Assembly: GCA_020633075.1 (NCBI GenBank)
Contig: JACKEI010000005.1
Span: 186,001 to 250,000, forward strand
From: Sandaracinaceae bacterium
Lineage (GTDB): Bacteria; Myxococcota_A; Polyangia; Polyangiales; Houyiibacteriaceae
Direction of reading: 5' to 3'
DNA length: 64,000 nt
The translations under genes and the position numbers were made by a program. The notes under the pieces were generated by a model. That model was given only the letters and a program-made list of their open reading frames with translations. It did not search any database and was not told where the DNA came from. Shown here one piece after another: positions 1 to 7,776 of the stretch (within the stretch, counting starts at the first letter, position 1; each line of letters starts with the position of its first letter).

Positions 1-178
1 TGGTGACCTCGTGCTGACCCGGCGGAAGGCGCGGCATGCCGTGACGGTTGGGCTGGCCTGTGCCCATGGGCGCGGTGTCGGAGAGCGCCGGGGTCGCGGC
101 CTGGCGCGCCTCGAAGCGCTGCCGTAGGCGCATGCGAGCGTCGACGATGCGGGCCTCTTTGTCTTCGGGGGTGGACAT
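1..178 (-). CDS. Sulfite-oxidase-like molybdopterin oxidoreductase, N-terminal part (runs off left edge)
   Basis: Only the first 59 codons are in the window. After an Arg/Glu-rich leader the protein reads GQPNRHGMPRLPPGQHEVT, which resembles the segment before the catalytic domain of YuiH/YedY-type sulfite-oxidase-fold enzymes, where a 'LPPGQ' turn precedes the molybdopterin-binding core. No signal peptide is visible, so a cytoplasmic enzyme is likely. The ATG at 178 is chosen because a TACACT box (186-191, read on this strand) lies exactly 7 bases upstream, the same arrangement as at many other genes here. Enzyme class is inferred from a short segment; the domain with the catalytic Cys is outside the window. 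Confidence 0.55.
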   Translation of the reverse strand, partial: MSTPEDKEARIVDARMRLRQRFEARQAATPALSDTAPMGTGQPNRHGMPRLPPGQHEVT

Positions 179-185
179 CGGTCGG

Positions 186-191
186 AGTGTA
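186..191 (-). promoter_or_regulatory. Leaderless-type -10 box for the 178(-) gene
   Basis: TACACT on the minus strand, 7 bases before the ATG at 178. It matches the TAnnnT-N6-10-start pattern repeated through the window. No clear -35 box is visible. Confidence 0.45.
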
Positions 192-273
192 GCGCTCTCG
201 GTGTCCGCCAACAGGGGGACGGGAAAGAAGCGAGAAAGTTGGTCACGAACGGAGGCCTCATGAGCACTCCCCG

Positions 274-1227
274 GTGAGGTCGCCCGTGCACACACTCCGC
301 TCGTACTTCCGTGGCGTCGCCGCTCTGACGTTGGTCGCGCTGCCGCTGTTGGCCACACCCGTCGCCGAGGCGCGCCGGCGTCCCGACGGGGAGCTGGTGT
401 TTCGGACGCGTCGGGCGGCAGACCTGGGAGGCGGGCGCGTGGCCCGGCTGCGCACCGCGCTCGCGATGCAGCCCGAGCAGTCGGGGGCCTGGCTGGAGCT
501 CCCCGACGACGTGGTGTTGCCGGTCCACCAGGGCTCGAGCCTGTCGGCGACGATCGCCGAGGGGCACGGCGCCCTGCTGGTGGCGGTCGCCCTCGAGGGA
601 CAGGGGGGACGCTCACGCTTCTTCGCGCACCGCGTGGATCCCACCGCAGCCCCTGCCGCGCTGGGGCGAGCCCACGACATCACGCGTCCGAGTGCGCCAC
701 CGGGCACTCCCTTCGGCGTCGCGGCCACGGCCACCCCGGACGGCTTCACGGTCTTCTTCCAAGAGCTGGACGCGAGCGACCAGAGCCTGGCCCGGACGTT
801 CATGGTGCAGCTGGCCCCAGACGGAAGCCCGCGCGGTCCGTCCGTGGAGGTCCCGGTCCCGTGGGGGGTGTCGGCGGCCACCTGGAACGGGGCGGGCTAC
901 CACCTGGCGCTCAACTACCCGAGCGGCGAAGGCGTGCGTCTCAGCATGGTGAGCGTGGACCCGAGCGGACGCCCCCAGCAGCACCCGGACTGGGCCAGCG
1001 CCGCCGGGACCGTCATGGACGTGCACCTGGTTGCAGAAGGGGGGCGCGTGCTCGCGTACTTCCGGGGCGGGGCCACGGGACAAGACCTGCTGGAAGCCGA
1101 CGTCACGCGCATCCGCCAGTGGGGCCAGGAGCCTCCCGCCCCACGCCGCGTGAGTCGCCTCGACTGGGACCAGCTCATCGTCGTCACGCGCGGACCCGAT
1201 GGCGCGCGAGCGCGAGCCGTCCGGTAG
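274..1227 (+). CDS. Exported protein of unknown function
   Basis: 317 residues with a good signal peptide (residues about 8-33: basic start, hydrophobic LTLVALPLLATPV, then AEA before a basic stretch). The rest is predominantly beta-type sequence with repeating short strands such as GALLVAVAL, GFTVFFQEL and RVLAYFRG, compatible with a beta-propeller, but no catalytic motif is recognised. The start is uncertain: GTG 274 and GTG 286 are both possible. A GGAGG at 251-255 precedes a five-codon mini-ORF at 260-277 whose TGA overlaps the GTG at 274, so coupled initiation is conceivable. Its 3' two-thirds overlap, on the opposite strand, the open tail of the membrane-protein gene at 613-1839. Confidence 0.7.
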   Translation: MRSPVHTLRSYFRGVAALTLVALPLLATPVAEARRRPDGELVFRTRRAADLGGGRVARLRTALAMQPEQSGAWLELPDDVVLPVHQGSSLSATIAEGHGALLVAVALEGQGGRSRFFAHRVDPTAAPAALGRAHDITRPSAPPGTPFGVAATATPDGFTVFFQELDASDQSLARTFMVQLAPDGSPRGPSVEVPVPWGVSAATWNGAGYHLALNYPSGEGVRLSMVSVDPSGRPQQHPDWASAAGTVMDVHLVAEGGRVLAYFRGGATGQDLLEADVTRIRQWGQEPPAPRRVSRLDWDQLIVVTRGPDGARARAVR

Positions 1228-1839
1228 CGGCGACGGGCACACCACGCGCGGCAGCGAGCGAGCGGCGTCCCAGGATGCCTCGCGAGAGGTGGCGGGCTCA
1301 GCGCGCGTCTTCCGGCCGGCCTGCCGCGGGGCGACGGCGGGGGGACGCAAGACGCAGGAGAGGAGCGCAGCGCTCCAGTAGGGGAGCACGACCAACGCAG
1401 CGCTGGTCGCTGTGCGGCTCTCCGCAGCGAGGTTGGTACCGACCAGCAGCGCACCGATGGCCAGCGCCGCCACGAGGCCGCGCTCGAAGCGCGCAGAGCG
1501 CGCGGGCGCCGCCAGACTGAAACCCACGCCGAGCGCGAGGAGCCCCAAGAGCCCCATGGCGTCGGACACCTCGCGACCACCCAGCCACTCGGTGAGCGCC
1601 CCCAGGCCCGCGAGCGGCAGCAGGATCCCCACGGCGCTCAGCGTGATCGAGCCGAAGCCAGTCCCGAGAACACGACCGAACACGGCACCTGCGCCGAGAA
1701 CCACCAGCGCCCCCACGTCCAGCAGCAAGTACATGCTGGGCGCCACCGCATCGGGCTGAGGAAAGGCGCAGAGCAAAGCCCGAAACGCCGGCACAGACAG
1801 GGCGACGAGCAACAGCTGGATCCGCCGGGTTCGTTCCAT
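613..1839 (-). CDS. Multi-pass membrane protein of unknown function with an open antisense C-terminal tail
   Basis: From ATG 1839 the first ~205 residues form about six hydrophobic segments (for example IQLLLVALSVPAFRALLCAF, LLLDVGALVVLGAGAVFGRV, GLLGLLALGVGFSLAA, LVAALAIGALLVGT, AALVVLPYWSAALLSCVL), so the protein is an integral inner-membrane protein. After the last segment the frame stays open without protein-like character until 613, running 615 bases antisense to the 274-1227 gene. Either the tail is genuinely translated or a stop has been lost or a frameshift has occurred; another minus frame stops at 1298. A TACCGT box lies 7 bases upstream of the ATG. It is divergent from the TetR gene and may share its operator. 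No family recognised. Confidence 0.6.
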   Translation of the reverse strand: MERTRRIQLLLVALSVPAFRALLCAFPQPDAVAPSMYLLLDVGALVVLGAGAVFGRVLGTGFGSITLSAVGILLPLAGLGALTEWLGGREVSDAMGLLGLLALGVGFSLAAPARSARFERGLVAALAIGALLVGTNLAAESRTATSAALVVLPYWSAALLSCVLRPPAVAPRQAGRKTRAEPATSREASWDAARSLPRVVCPSPLPDGSRSRAIGSARDDDELVPVEATHAAWGGRLLAPLADARDVGFQQVLSRGPAPEVREHAPPFCNQVHVHDGPGGAGPVRVLLGASARVHAHHAETHAFAARVVERQVVARPVPGGRRHPPRDRDLHGRTARASVWGQLHHERPGQALVARVQLLEEDREAVRGGRGRDAEGSARWRTRTRDVVGSPQRGRGCGGIHAVREEA

Positions 1840-1846
1840 CCGCAAG

Positions 1847-1852
1847 ACGGTA
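1847..1852 (-). promoter_or_regulatory. Leaderless-type -10 box for the 1839(-) membrane protein
   Basis: TACCGT on the minus strand ends 7 bases before the ATG at 1839. Confidence 0.4.
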
Positions 1853-1937
1853 CTCGCTGCAGCCCTAGCGCGCATCCGCTGAGCGGGGCACGTGACCGGG
1901 CGCCGCCGGAGCCGCAGAACCCTGCTTGCGCGCCACC

Positions 1938-1959
1938 GAATATTATATTCATAATACTC
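1938..1959. promoter_or_regulatory. Inverted-repeat operator, probably for the TetR regulator
   Basis: A 22-bp AT-rich imperfect dyad (arms GAATATTAT and ATAATACTC, 16 of 22 positions symmetric) in otherwise GC-rich DNA. It ends 4 bases before the TetR start codon and contains a possible -10 (TAATAC, 1952-1957). This is a classic arrangement for autorepression by a TetR dimer, and it would also block access to the divergent 1839(-) promoter about 90 bp away. Confidence 0.65.
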
Positions 1960-1963
1960 GCTC

Positions 1964-2557
1964 ATGCGCTGGACGGACACCCACAAGGACGAGACACGCC
2001 GAGCCATCCTGGACGCGGCCGGCGCGCTGTTTCGGGAGCGGGGCTTTGCGCACACCAGCGTGGCCGACGTCATGGCGCGGGCCGGACGCACGGTTGGCGG
2101 CTTCTACGCGCACTTCGGCTCCAAGGAGCAGCTGCTCACGGCCGTGCTGGCCGACGCCCATGGGCGCACGGAGAACATGCTGCTCGCGGGGCTCGAGGGG
2201 GTGAGCGGGAGCGAGTTCGTGCGGGAGGTCACGCGCCGCTACCTGAGCACGGCGCACCGTGACGGTGTGGCCGAGGGTTGCCCGCTGCCCACGCTGGCGC
2301 TCGAAGCCGGACGACAGGGGGACGCGCCGCGCGCCGAGCTCGAGCACTACCTGCGGCAGATCGCGGGGCTGCTCGCGGAGCGCGCCCCGGCGACGCGCTC
2401 CGGGCTGAACGAGACGCAGCTGGCGCTGGGGCTCACGGCGCTGTCCGTGGGCGGGCTGCTGCTGGCGCGCTCGGTGGAGGACCCCGCCCTGTCCAACGAG
2501 ATCCTGAAGGCGTGCCGACGCCTCGCCGCCGCCGAAGTGGAGACCGAACCGTCATGA
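1964..2557 (+). CDS. TetR/AcrR-family transcriptional regulator
   Basis: 197 residues, the usual TetR length. The N-terminal helix-turn-helix is clear: RRAILDAAGALFRERGFAHT, then VADVMARAGRTVGGFYAHF and SKEQLLTAVL (residues about 11-60). The C-terminal ligand domain contains YLSTAHRDGVAEGCPLPTLA, typical of the subgroup related to small-molecule-sensing repressors. The ATG immediately follows the palindrome at 1938-1959, supporting autoregulation and a very short leader. The stop codon overlaps the start of the molybdopterin oxidoreductase (ATGA), so the pair is one transcriptional and translational unit and the enzyme is the obvious regulated target. The inducer is not predictable. Confidence 0.92.
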   Translation: MRWTDTHKDETRRAILDAAGALFRERGFAHTSVADVMARAGRTVGGFYAHFGSKEQLLTAVLADAHGRTENMLLAGLEGVSGSEFVREVTRRYLSTAHRDGVAEGCPLPTLALEAGRQGDAPRAELEHYLRQIAGLLAERAPATRSGLNETQLALGLTALSVGGLLLARSVEDPALSNEILKACRRLAAAEVETEPS

Positions 2558-4812
2558 GCGCACACAAGACCGCCTGCATCCTCTGTTCCCGCAACTGCGG
2601 GCTCGACGTGGAGACCAGCGGGCGCCGCTTCGTGCGCATCCACGGCGACAAGGAGCACCCCGTGTCCAAGGGCTACATGTGTCAGAAGGGTGCGCGCCTG
2701 GGCTACTACCAGGACAACGCGGACCGGCTGACGCACCCCCTGAAGCGCATGCCCGACGGGCAGTTCGCGCAGGTGAGCTGGGACGAGGCCCTGCGCGACA
2801 TCGCGACGCGGCTGCTGGCGATCCGCGAGCGGCACGGGGGGCGCGCCTTCGCGTTCTACGGCGGCGGCGGGCAGGGCAACCACCTGGGCGGGGCCTACGG
2901 GCGCCAGCTGCAGAAGGCCATGCGCAGCCGCTACCTGTACAACTCGCTGGCGCAGGAGAAGACGGGGGACTTCTGGGCCAACGGGCGCATCTTCGGGCGG
3001 CAGACCTGCCACACCACCGAGGACATCGAGCACGCGGACTTCGCGCTGGTGATTGGCGCCAACCCCTGGCAGGCGCACGGCATCCCCAACGCGCGCGACA
3101 CGCTGCGGGACATCAAGAAGGACCCGGCGCGCACGCTGGTGGTGATCGACCCGCGCCGCACGGAGACGGCGAAGGACGCAGACATCCACCTGCAGCTGCG
3201 CCCGGGCACGGACGCGTACCTCATGGCGGCCATGCTGAGCGTGATCGTGCGCGAGGGCCTGCACGACAAGGCCTTCTTGGCGCAGCACACCAACGGCTTC
3301 GCCGCGCTGGAGAGGGCGCTGCTGGCCGTGCCGGTGGAGGAGTACGTGCGGCGCGCCGACGTGTCGCTCGAGGACGTGCAGCGGGTGGCGCGGGGCTTTG
3401 CCAAGGCGGAGCGCGCGTGCGTGCGCGTGGACCTGGGCATCCAGCAGAGCCCCAACACCACGCTCAACGGCTACCTCGAGAAGATGCTGTTCCTGGTCAC
3501 CGGGCAGTTCGGCAAGCGCGGGGGCAACAACCTGCACACCTTCCTGCTGCCGGTCATCGGCGACACGGACGAGCGCAAGCCGCAGTACTGGCGCACGGCG
3601 CGCCACGGCATGCACGCCATCTCGGGCATCTACCCGCCCAACATCCTGCCCGACGAGATCGAGCACACGGGCGAGGACCGCGTGCGCGCCATGTTCGTGG
3701 ACAGCGCCAACCCCGCCGTGACGGCGGCCGACAGCCAGGCCTACGCGCGTGCCTTCCGCAAGCTGGAGCTCTTGGTGGTGGTGGACGTGGCCTTCACGGA
3801 GACCGCGCGCCTCGCGCACTACGTGCTGCCTGCGGCCTCCCAGTTCGAGAAGTGGGAGTGCACCGGCTTCAACCTCGAGTTCCCGCAGAACGCCTTCCAG
3901 CTGCGCGCGCCTCTCTTCGAGCCGCTGGGGGAGTGCCTGCCGGAGCCCGAGATCTACACGCGCCTGCTCGAGCACATGGGGGAGCTGCCCAAGAGCTTCC
4001 CGGTGCTGCGCGCGGTCGCCGAGCGCGAGCCGGCCGCGGCGCTGCACCTGGGCTACCTCGCGGCGCTGGCCACGACGCTGGCGGCGCGCCCCAAGCTGCG
4101 CCCTTACGCGGCGTCTTTGCTGTACCGCACGCTCGGCGCGGCCTTACCAGACGGCGCGGGCACGGCGGCCTTCCTCCTGCCGCTGGCCATGGGCTACGCC
4201 CACCAGCACTACACGGCCGTGAAGCGCGCCGGCTACAAGGGCAACCGCGCCACGCTGGGCGTGCACCTGTTTCGCGCCATCTTGAACCAGCGCTCCGGAG
4301 CGGTGCTGAGCCGGCACGAGTACGACGAGGTCTGGTCCCTGTTGGGGCACGCAGACCAGCGCGCGCAGCTGGAGGTGCCCGAGATGCTGCAGGCGCTCCG
4401 CGAGCTGGACACGACCGAGAGCACGAGCCCGGCCTTTCCGCTGGTGCTGATGGCTGGCGAGCGCCGCACCTACAACGCCAACGCCATCTTCCGCGACCCC
4501 GCGTGGCGCAAGCAGGACAAGGACGGCGCGCTGCGCATCCACCCCGAGGACGCGCAGGCCTTGGAGCTGGAGGACGGTGTGCGCGCCCGCGTGACCTCCG
4601 CGCGCGGGGCCATCGAGGTGACGGTGCAGCGCGACGAGAGCGTGCGGCGCGGCATGGTCACCCTGCCCCACGGGCACGGGATGCGCTACGGCGACAGCGA
4701 GCCGCTGGGCCCCGCGCTCAATCAGCTCACCTCCTCCGAGCACTGCGAACCCTTCACACGCACGCCGTACCACAAGCACGTGCCTGTGCGCGTGGAGGCG
4801 CTGGCGAGCTGA
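2554..4812 (+). CDS. Molybdopterin-dependent oxidoreductase of the DMSO-reductase/formate-dehydrogenase superfamily
   Basis: 752 residues. An N-terminal 4Fe-4S site is formed by Cys8, Cys11, Cys15 and Cys43. The molybdopterin core follows (SWDEALRDIATRLLAI; VIGANPWQAHG; VVIDPRRTETAKDAD; LRPGTDAYLMAAML), with Cys152 in GRQTCHTTED at the position that ligates Mo in formate-dehydrogenase-like enzymes. The C-terminal dinucleotide-binding domain includes HPEDAQALELEDGVRARVTS. There is no twin-arginine signal, so the enzyme is cytoplasmic. The start is set by the ATGA overlap with the TetR gene. No electron-transfer subunit is adjacent, so the partner and substrate are unknown; related cytoplasmic single-subunit enzymes act on varied small molecules. 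Confidence 0.9.
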   Translation: MSAHKTACILCSRNCGLDVETSGRRFVRIHGDKEHPVSKGYMCQKGARLGYYQDNADRLTHPLKRMPDGQFAQVSWDEALRDIATRLLAIRERHGGRAFAFYGGGGQGNHLGGAYGRQLQKAMRSRYLYNSLAQEKTGDFWANGRIFGRQTCHTTEDIEHADFALVIGANPWQAHGIPNARDTLRDIKKDPARTLVVIDPRRTETAKDADIHLQLRPGTDAYLMAAMLSVIVREGLHDKAFLAQHTNGFAALERALLAVPVEEYVRRADVSLEDVQRVARGFAKAERACVRVDLGIQQSPNTTLNGYLEKMLFLVTGQFGKRGGNNLHTFLLPVIGDTDERKPQYWRTARHGMHAISGIYPPNILPDEIEHTGEDRVRAMFVDSANPAVTAADSQAYARAFRKLELLVVVDVAFTETARLAHYVLPAASQFEKWECTGFNLEFPQNAFQLRAPLFEPLGECLPEPEIYTRLLEHMGELPKSFPVLRAVAEREPAAALHLGYLAALATTLAARPKLRPYAASLLYRTLGAALPDGAGTAAFLLPLAMGYAHQHYTAVKRAGYKGNRATLGVHLFRAILNQRSGAVLSRHEYDEVWSLLGHADQRAQLEVPEMLQALRELDTTESTSPAFPLVLMAGERRTYNANAIFRDPAWRKQDKDGALRIHPEDAQALELEDGVRARVTSARGAIEVTVQRDESVRRGMVTLPHGHGMRYGDSEPLGPALNQLTSSEHCEPFTRTPYHKHVPVRVEALAS

Positions 4813-4849
4813 CGGGCGCCGTCAGGCTGCGTCGCCGACACGCGCGCGC

Positions 4850-6142
4850 TCAGTAGCCACAGCGTCCAATGTTCAGTGGGCCGATGGCGTCGTCGTAGGT
4901 TCCGTTCGCGAGGCGGTAGCAGCCCGTGTTCGCAGGACACTCGACGCGCGGGTTGACGTCCGCAGGGTCGCAGATCTGGAGGCACACGTAGCCCATGGGC
5001 CCAGAAGGCGAACAGACGTTGTCGTAGCCACAGGTGTAGCCGGGCGCGCAGCCCGACTCCGTGGGGTACGTGTCTCCGTTGGAGATCAAGCAAGGCTCGT
5101 GGTCGTGACGCGGATCCACGTCCAGCGCGATGCACTCCGTGTAGAACGCGTTGATGTCCGAGTCGGAGATGGCCTGACAGTGGAGCCCGGCCGGACAGCC
5201 GACATCGTCGAACGGGTTGCACGGGATGGTGCAGAGGGTGCGATCGGGCTCGTTCCCGGCGCCGAGCGCCGGGGCGCAGCGGGAGTCGGGGTGCACCGAC
5301 GCGCAGATGGGGTCGTCGCTCACTCCGCCGTCGAGGGCCTGGAGCGTGCAGGGGACTCTGCAGTACGAGGTTGTCCCGTTGAAGCGGGTCCGGTAGCAGA
5401 TGTCGTTGGGTTCGGGCGTGCCAGGACAGCTCGCCCCGACCTGATGGTTGGACGGACAGGTGGCCAGCACCGGATAGGGCACGACGCCGGCGTCACTGTC
5501 CAGGGTCCCCGCACCGCTGTTGGGGACCCACACCGTGGGGCTTGGACAGTGCAGCGGGATGGCACCGTCGGTGGGCATTCCCTCGTCCGTGACGCCGAGG
5601 TCGGTGACACCTCCGTCAACCCCGAGGTCGACGCCGGCGTCCGTGCCCGCATCCGTCCCAGCGTCGAGCGGCTCCGGGTTGAAGGTCGCGTCCACACAGG
5701 CGCCCGCGCGGCACGTCTGGTCCGTCGCACACATGACGCCCGCGCACGCGTCCTCGAACAGCAGCGACACGCGCAGCGTCCGACCGCTTACGTACGAGCC
5801 ACGCACGCGCACTGTCGCGGTGGCGTTGGTCTCCGTGTTGGTGGCGATGGCGTCCACGGACCAGCGCCGCGTGCTGTCGCCCTCGAGGGGCGCCACGGTC
5901 ACGTCCACGGGAAACTGATACAGCTGACCCGCGCCGACCATCAGGGTCACGTCGCGCACGGGCGTGTCGAAGCCCGCGTCACCGGCGGGGGCCCCGCGCA
6001 CCACGACGCGCACCTCCGTGGCGGCGCTGCGCCACGCAGACTCCGCGTCCATGCTCACCACCACCTGCGTGACGTTGTCGGCGCAGCCGAAGACGGGCGA
6101 GAGCACCAGGGCCAGCACGGCCATCCATGTGGCGCGCCTCAT
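4850..6142 (-). CDS. Cys-rich secreted lipoprotein
   Basis: 430 residues with a type II signal peptide (VLALVLSPVFGC, lipidated Cys about residue 20). Residues ~20-125 form a beta-rich domain, followed by CAGVMCATDQTCRAGACV, an Asp/Gly/Thr linker (DAGTDAGTDAGVDLGVD) and a Cys-rich C-terminal half with repeated CxxxxxC pairs. This architecture is common in myxobacterial surface lipoproteins. It is translated with the upstream TPR protein: its ATG overlaps that gene's TGA. Function unknown; surface display is inferred from the lipobox and linker. Confidence 0.85.
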   Translation of the reverse strand: MRRATWMAVLALVLSPVFGCADNVTQVVVSMDAESAWRSAATEVRVVVRGAPAGDAGFDTPVRDVTLMVGAGQLYQFPVDVTVAPLEGDSTRRWSVDAIATNTETNATATVRVRGSYVSGRTLRVSLLFEDACAGVMCATDQTCRAGACVDATFNPEPLDAGTDAGTDAGVDLGVDGGVTDLGVTDEGMPTDGAIPLHCPSPTVWVPNSGAGTLDSDAGVVPYPVLATCPSNHQVGASCPGTPEPNDICYRTRFNGTTSYCRVPCTLQALDGGVSDDPICASVHPDSRCAPALGAGNEPDRTLCTIPCNPFDDVGCPAGLHCQAISDSDINAFYTECIALDVDPRHDHEPCLISNGDTYPTESGCAPGYTCGYDNVCSPSGPMGYVCLQICDPADVNPRVECPANTGCYRLANGTYDDAIGPLNIGRCGY

Positions 6143-6804
6143 CGCGGCACCTGCTGCAGGGCGAAGACGGTCCCCACGTCGGAGCCGACGTAGTCGTTGC
6201 CGCCCCCACCCGCCAGCACGACGCTCAGCACCACGACCGCCACCACGACCACCACGCTGGTAGTCACCAGGGCGATGCGACGCGGGCGGTGCGAGTCGGA
6301 CTCGCGCAGCGAGGGACCCTCGGGCGACGTGGGTGGCGGTGTGGCCGACGCCGCCACCTGTGCCGGCGAGAGCAGCGCCGGATCCGTGCCGGACGTCGTG
6401 CTGCGTCGCGCGATGGCCTCGCGCAGCGCGCGCAGACGCGCCTCCACTTGGGGCCGGTTCTCGGCGCCGGGCACCGCCTCGAGATAGCGCTCGAACGCCT
6501 GGACGGCCTCCTCGTCACGGCGCAGGCGGTCGTAGCACTGACCGATGTTGTAGAGCAGGACGGGTCGCTCGCTGCGCTGATACGCGCGCTCGAAGCTCTC
6601 GAGAGCGTCCTCGTAGCGCCCAGCGTCGTAGGCAGCGACGCCTGCGTTGAAGAGGGCCCGCGCTTCCACGTCGGCGAGCTCCTCGTCACGCGGGTCACCC
6701 CCGGGTTGAGCATGCGCAGCGCCAGCCACGACGAGAGCCGCGAGATTGAGCAACAGACCCAGCGTGAGCGACCAGCGCAATGGCCGCTTCCCATTCGTCA
6801 GCAT
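6139..6804 (-). CDS. TPR-repeat protein with signal peptide and C-terminal membrane anchor
   Basis: 221 residues. The signal peptide is residues ~9-33 (WSLTLGLLLNLAALVVAGAAHA). TPR units follow: ALFNAGVAAYDAGRYEDALE, FERAYQRSERPVLLYNIGQC and YDRLRRDEEAVQAFERYLE (~45-110). A Pro/Ser linker leads to one strong transmembrane helix (IALVTTSVVVVVAVVVLSVVL, ~175-200). This is the usual layout of myxobacterial anchored TPR proteins that scaffold envelope complexes. The start ATG 6804 is the one placing a signal peptide first. It is cotranscribed with the lipoprotein at 4850-6142. Confidence 0.85.
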   Translation of the reverse strand: MLTNGKRPLRWSLTLGLLLNLAALVVAGAAHAQPGGDPRDEELADVEARALFNAGVAAYDAGRYEDALESFERAYQRSERPVLLYNIGQCYDRLRRDEEAVQAFERYLEAVPGAENRPQVEARLRALREAIARRSTTSGTDPALLSPAQVAASATPPPTSPEGPSLRESDSHRPRRIALVTTSVVVVVAVVVLSVVLAGGGGNDYVGSDVGTVFALQQVPR

Positions 6805-7031
6805 CACAGCACCCAGAGTTCTTGGACCGACCACCCCCGCGAAGCGCGGGCCACGCGGAACCACCGACCGCGTAGACCCGGAGAATGACACAGCCCCCGC
6901 CTGGGACGCTATCCGGCCCACGGCAGTTCGCCCGCTTTTTTTGGTCCTGGTTTGGCGCCGCCCGAGGCGCGGGGGACGCCGCGTGAAGTCCCGGCGCTGG
7001 GATCGCGCGCTTGTTGTATCCTCGCGGGGCT
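6805..7031. other. Divergent intergenic region with a T7 tract
   Basis: About 227 bp between the divergent TPR gene and the His-rich gene. A run of seven T at 6936-6942 stands out in GC-rich DNA but has no preceding hairpin. No convincing metal-regulator (Zur/Fur) box is seen. Confidence 0.5.
7017..7022 (+). promoter_or_regulatory. Leaderless-type -10 box for the His-rich protein gene
   Basis: TATCCT, 9 bases before GTG 7032. It argues that GTG 7032 is the real start rather than the TTG at 7011. Confidence 0.4.
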
Positions 7032-7700
7032 GTGACGCGTGCACCTCATCGCCAACCGAAGCCGGCACCGGACGATCGACGTCGACGCTGGGCGTGGCTG
7101 GCGCTCGCGCTCTGGTGCGCGGGCTTCGAGGCGGCGCCGCTTGGCCACGTCGCGTGGCACGACGCGCTCGCGCCACACGAGCACGGCCGAGCGGGCGCTC
7201 GCACGGACGAGCCGCGCGCTGGAGACGAGGGCCACGGACACCCGCACGGAGACCACCACCATCACGCGCACCGTGGCCGGGCAGCACGCGCCCACGCCCC
7301 GCTCGCGGCGGTGGGCTTCTCGGCGTGGCGCGACCACGGGGGCGCACGTGGCCGCTGGGCGGACGAGGGCCAGCAGGACGACGGCCAGCAGGACGACGGC
7401 CGGGACCCCGTGGTCGACGGCCCCGAGGTCGCCCCCCAGGAGCACCACGGTGACGGCGAGGGTGACCGCGACGAGCGCGCAGACGAGGGCGAGAGCCCGA
7501 CCGAGCACGGCGCCGGGAGCCTGGCGCACCGCGATCTCGCCGCGCTGCTCCCGCTGCCGGGCCTGCCGCCCGTCCCGCTAGCGCCCTTCTGGGGGTACCT
7601 CACCTTCGCGCCGCTGCCCCGGGCGCCTCGCGCGGGGAGCGCGCCGCTCACGCGGGCACGCGCGCCGCCAATGCCCACGAACATCCACACCCCCGCCTGA
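7032..7700 (+). CDS. His/Asp-rich exported protein, probable metal-binding partner of the downstream TonB receptor
   Basis: 222 residues from GTG 7032. A hydrophobic segment (WAWLALALWCAGFEAAPLGHV) acts as signal or anchor, followed by a strongly His-rich stretch (HEHG, then GHGHPHGDHHHHAHRG) and an Asp/Gln repeat (DEGQQDDGQQDDGRD, from a 15-bp tandem repeat near 7365-7400). The second half is acidic and His-containing and ends in a hydrophobic LLPLPGLPPVPLAPFWGYL segment. Such His clusters bind Zn, Cu or Ni. It lies 76 bp upstream of, and on the same strand as, a receptor with His-rich linkers, so joint metal or metallophore uptake is inferred. Opposite-strand ORFs here are shadows. Confidence 0.6.
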   Translation: MTRAPHRQPKPAPDDRRRRWAWLALALWCAGFEAAPLGHVAWHDALAPHEHGRAGARTDEPRAGDEGHGHPHGDHHHHAHRGRAARAHAPLAAVGFSAWRDHGGARGRWADEGQQDDGQQDDGRDPVVDGPEVAPQEHHGDGEGDRDERADEGESPTEHGAGSLAHRDLAALLPLPGLPPVPLAPFWGYLTFAPLPRAPRAGSAPLTRARAPPMPTNIHTPA

Positions 7701-7776
7701 GCGACTCGGGACGCTGCCACACGCACGCGTGACCGCGCCGCGTCGGGCTTCCTCCCATCGAGAGTGATGTTCTTCC

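Noticed and set aside
260..277. Five-codon ORF with a good Shine-Dalgarno before the exported protein gene
   Set aside because: Too short to call a gene. It may be a leader or an artefact of start choice and is mentioned only in the entry for 274-1227.
2347..4047. Long open frame antisense to the molybdopterin oxidoreductase
   Set aside because: High-GC shadow of the real gene: the sequence is dominated by Arg, His, Val and Gly runs with no domain signature, while the plus strand has complete Fe-S and molybdopterin motifs.
6936..6942. T7 tract as a terminator
   Set aside because: It lies between divergent starts and no GC-rich hairpin precedes it on either strand.
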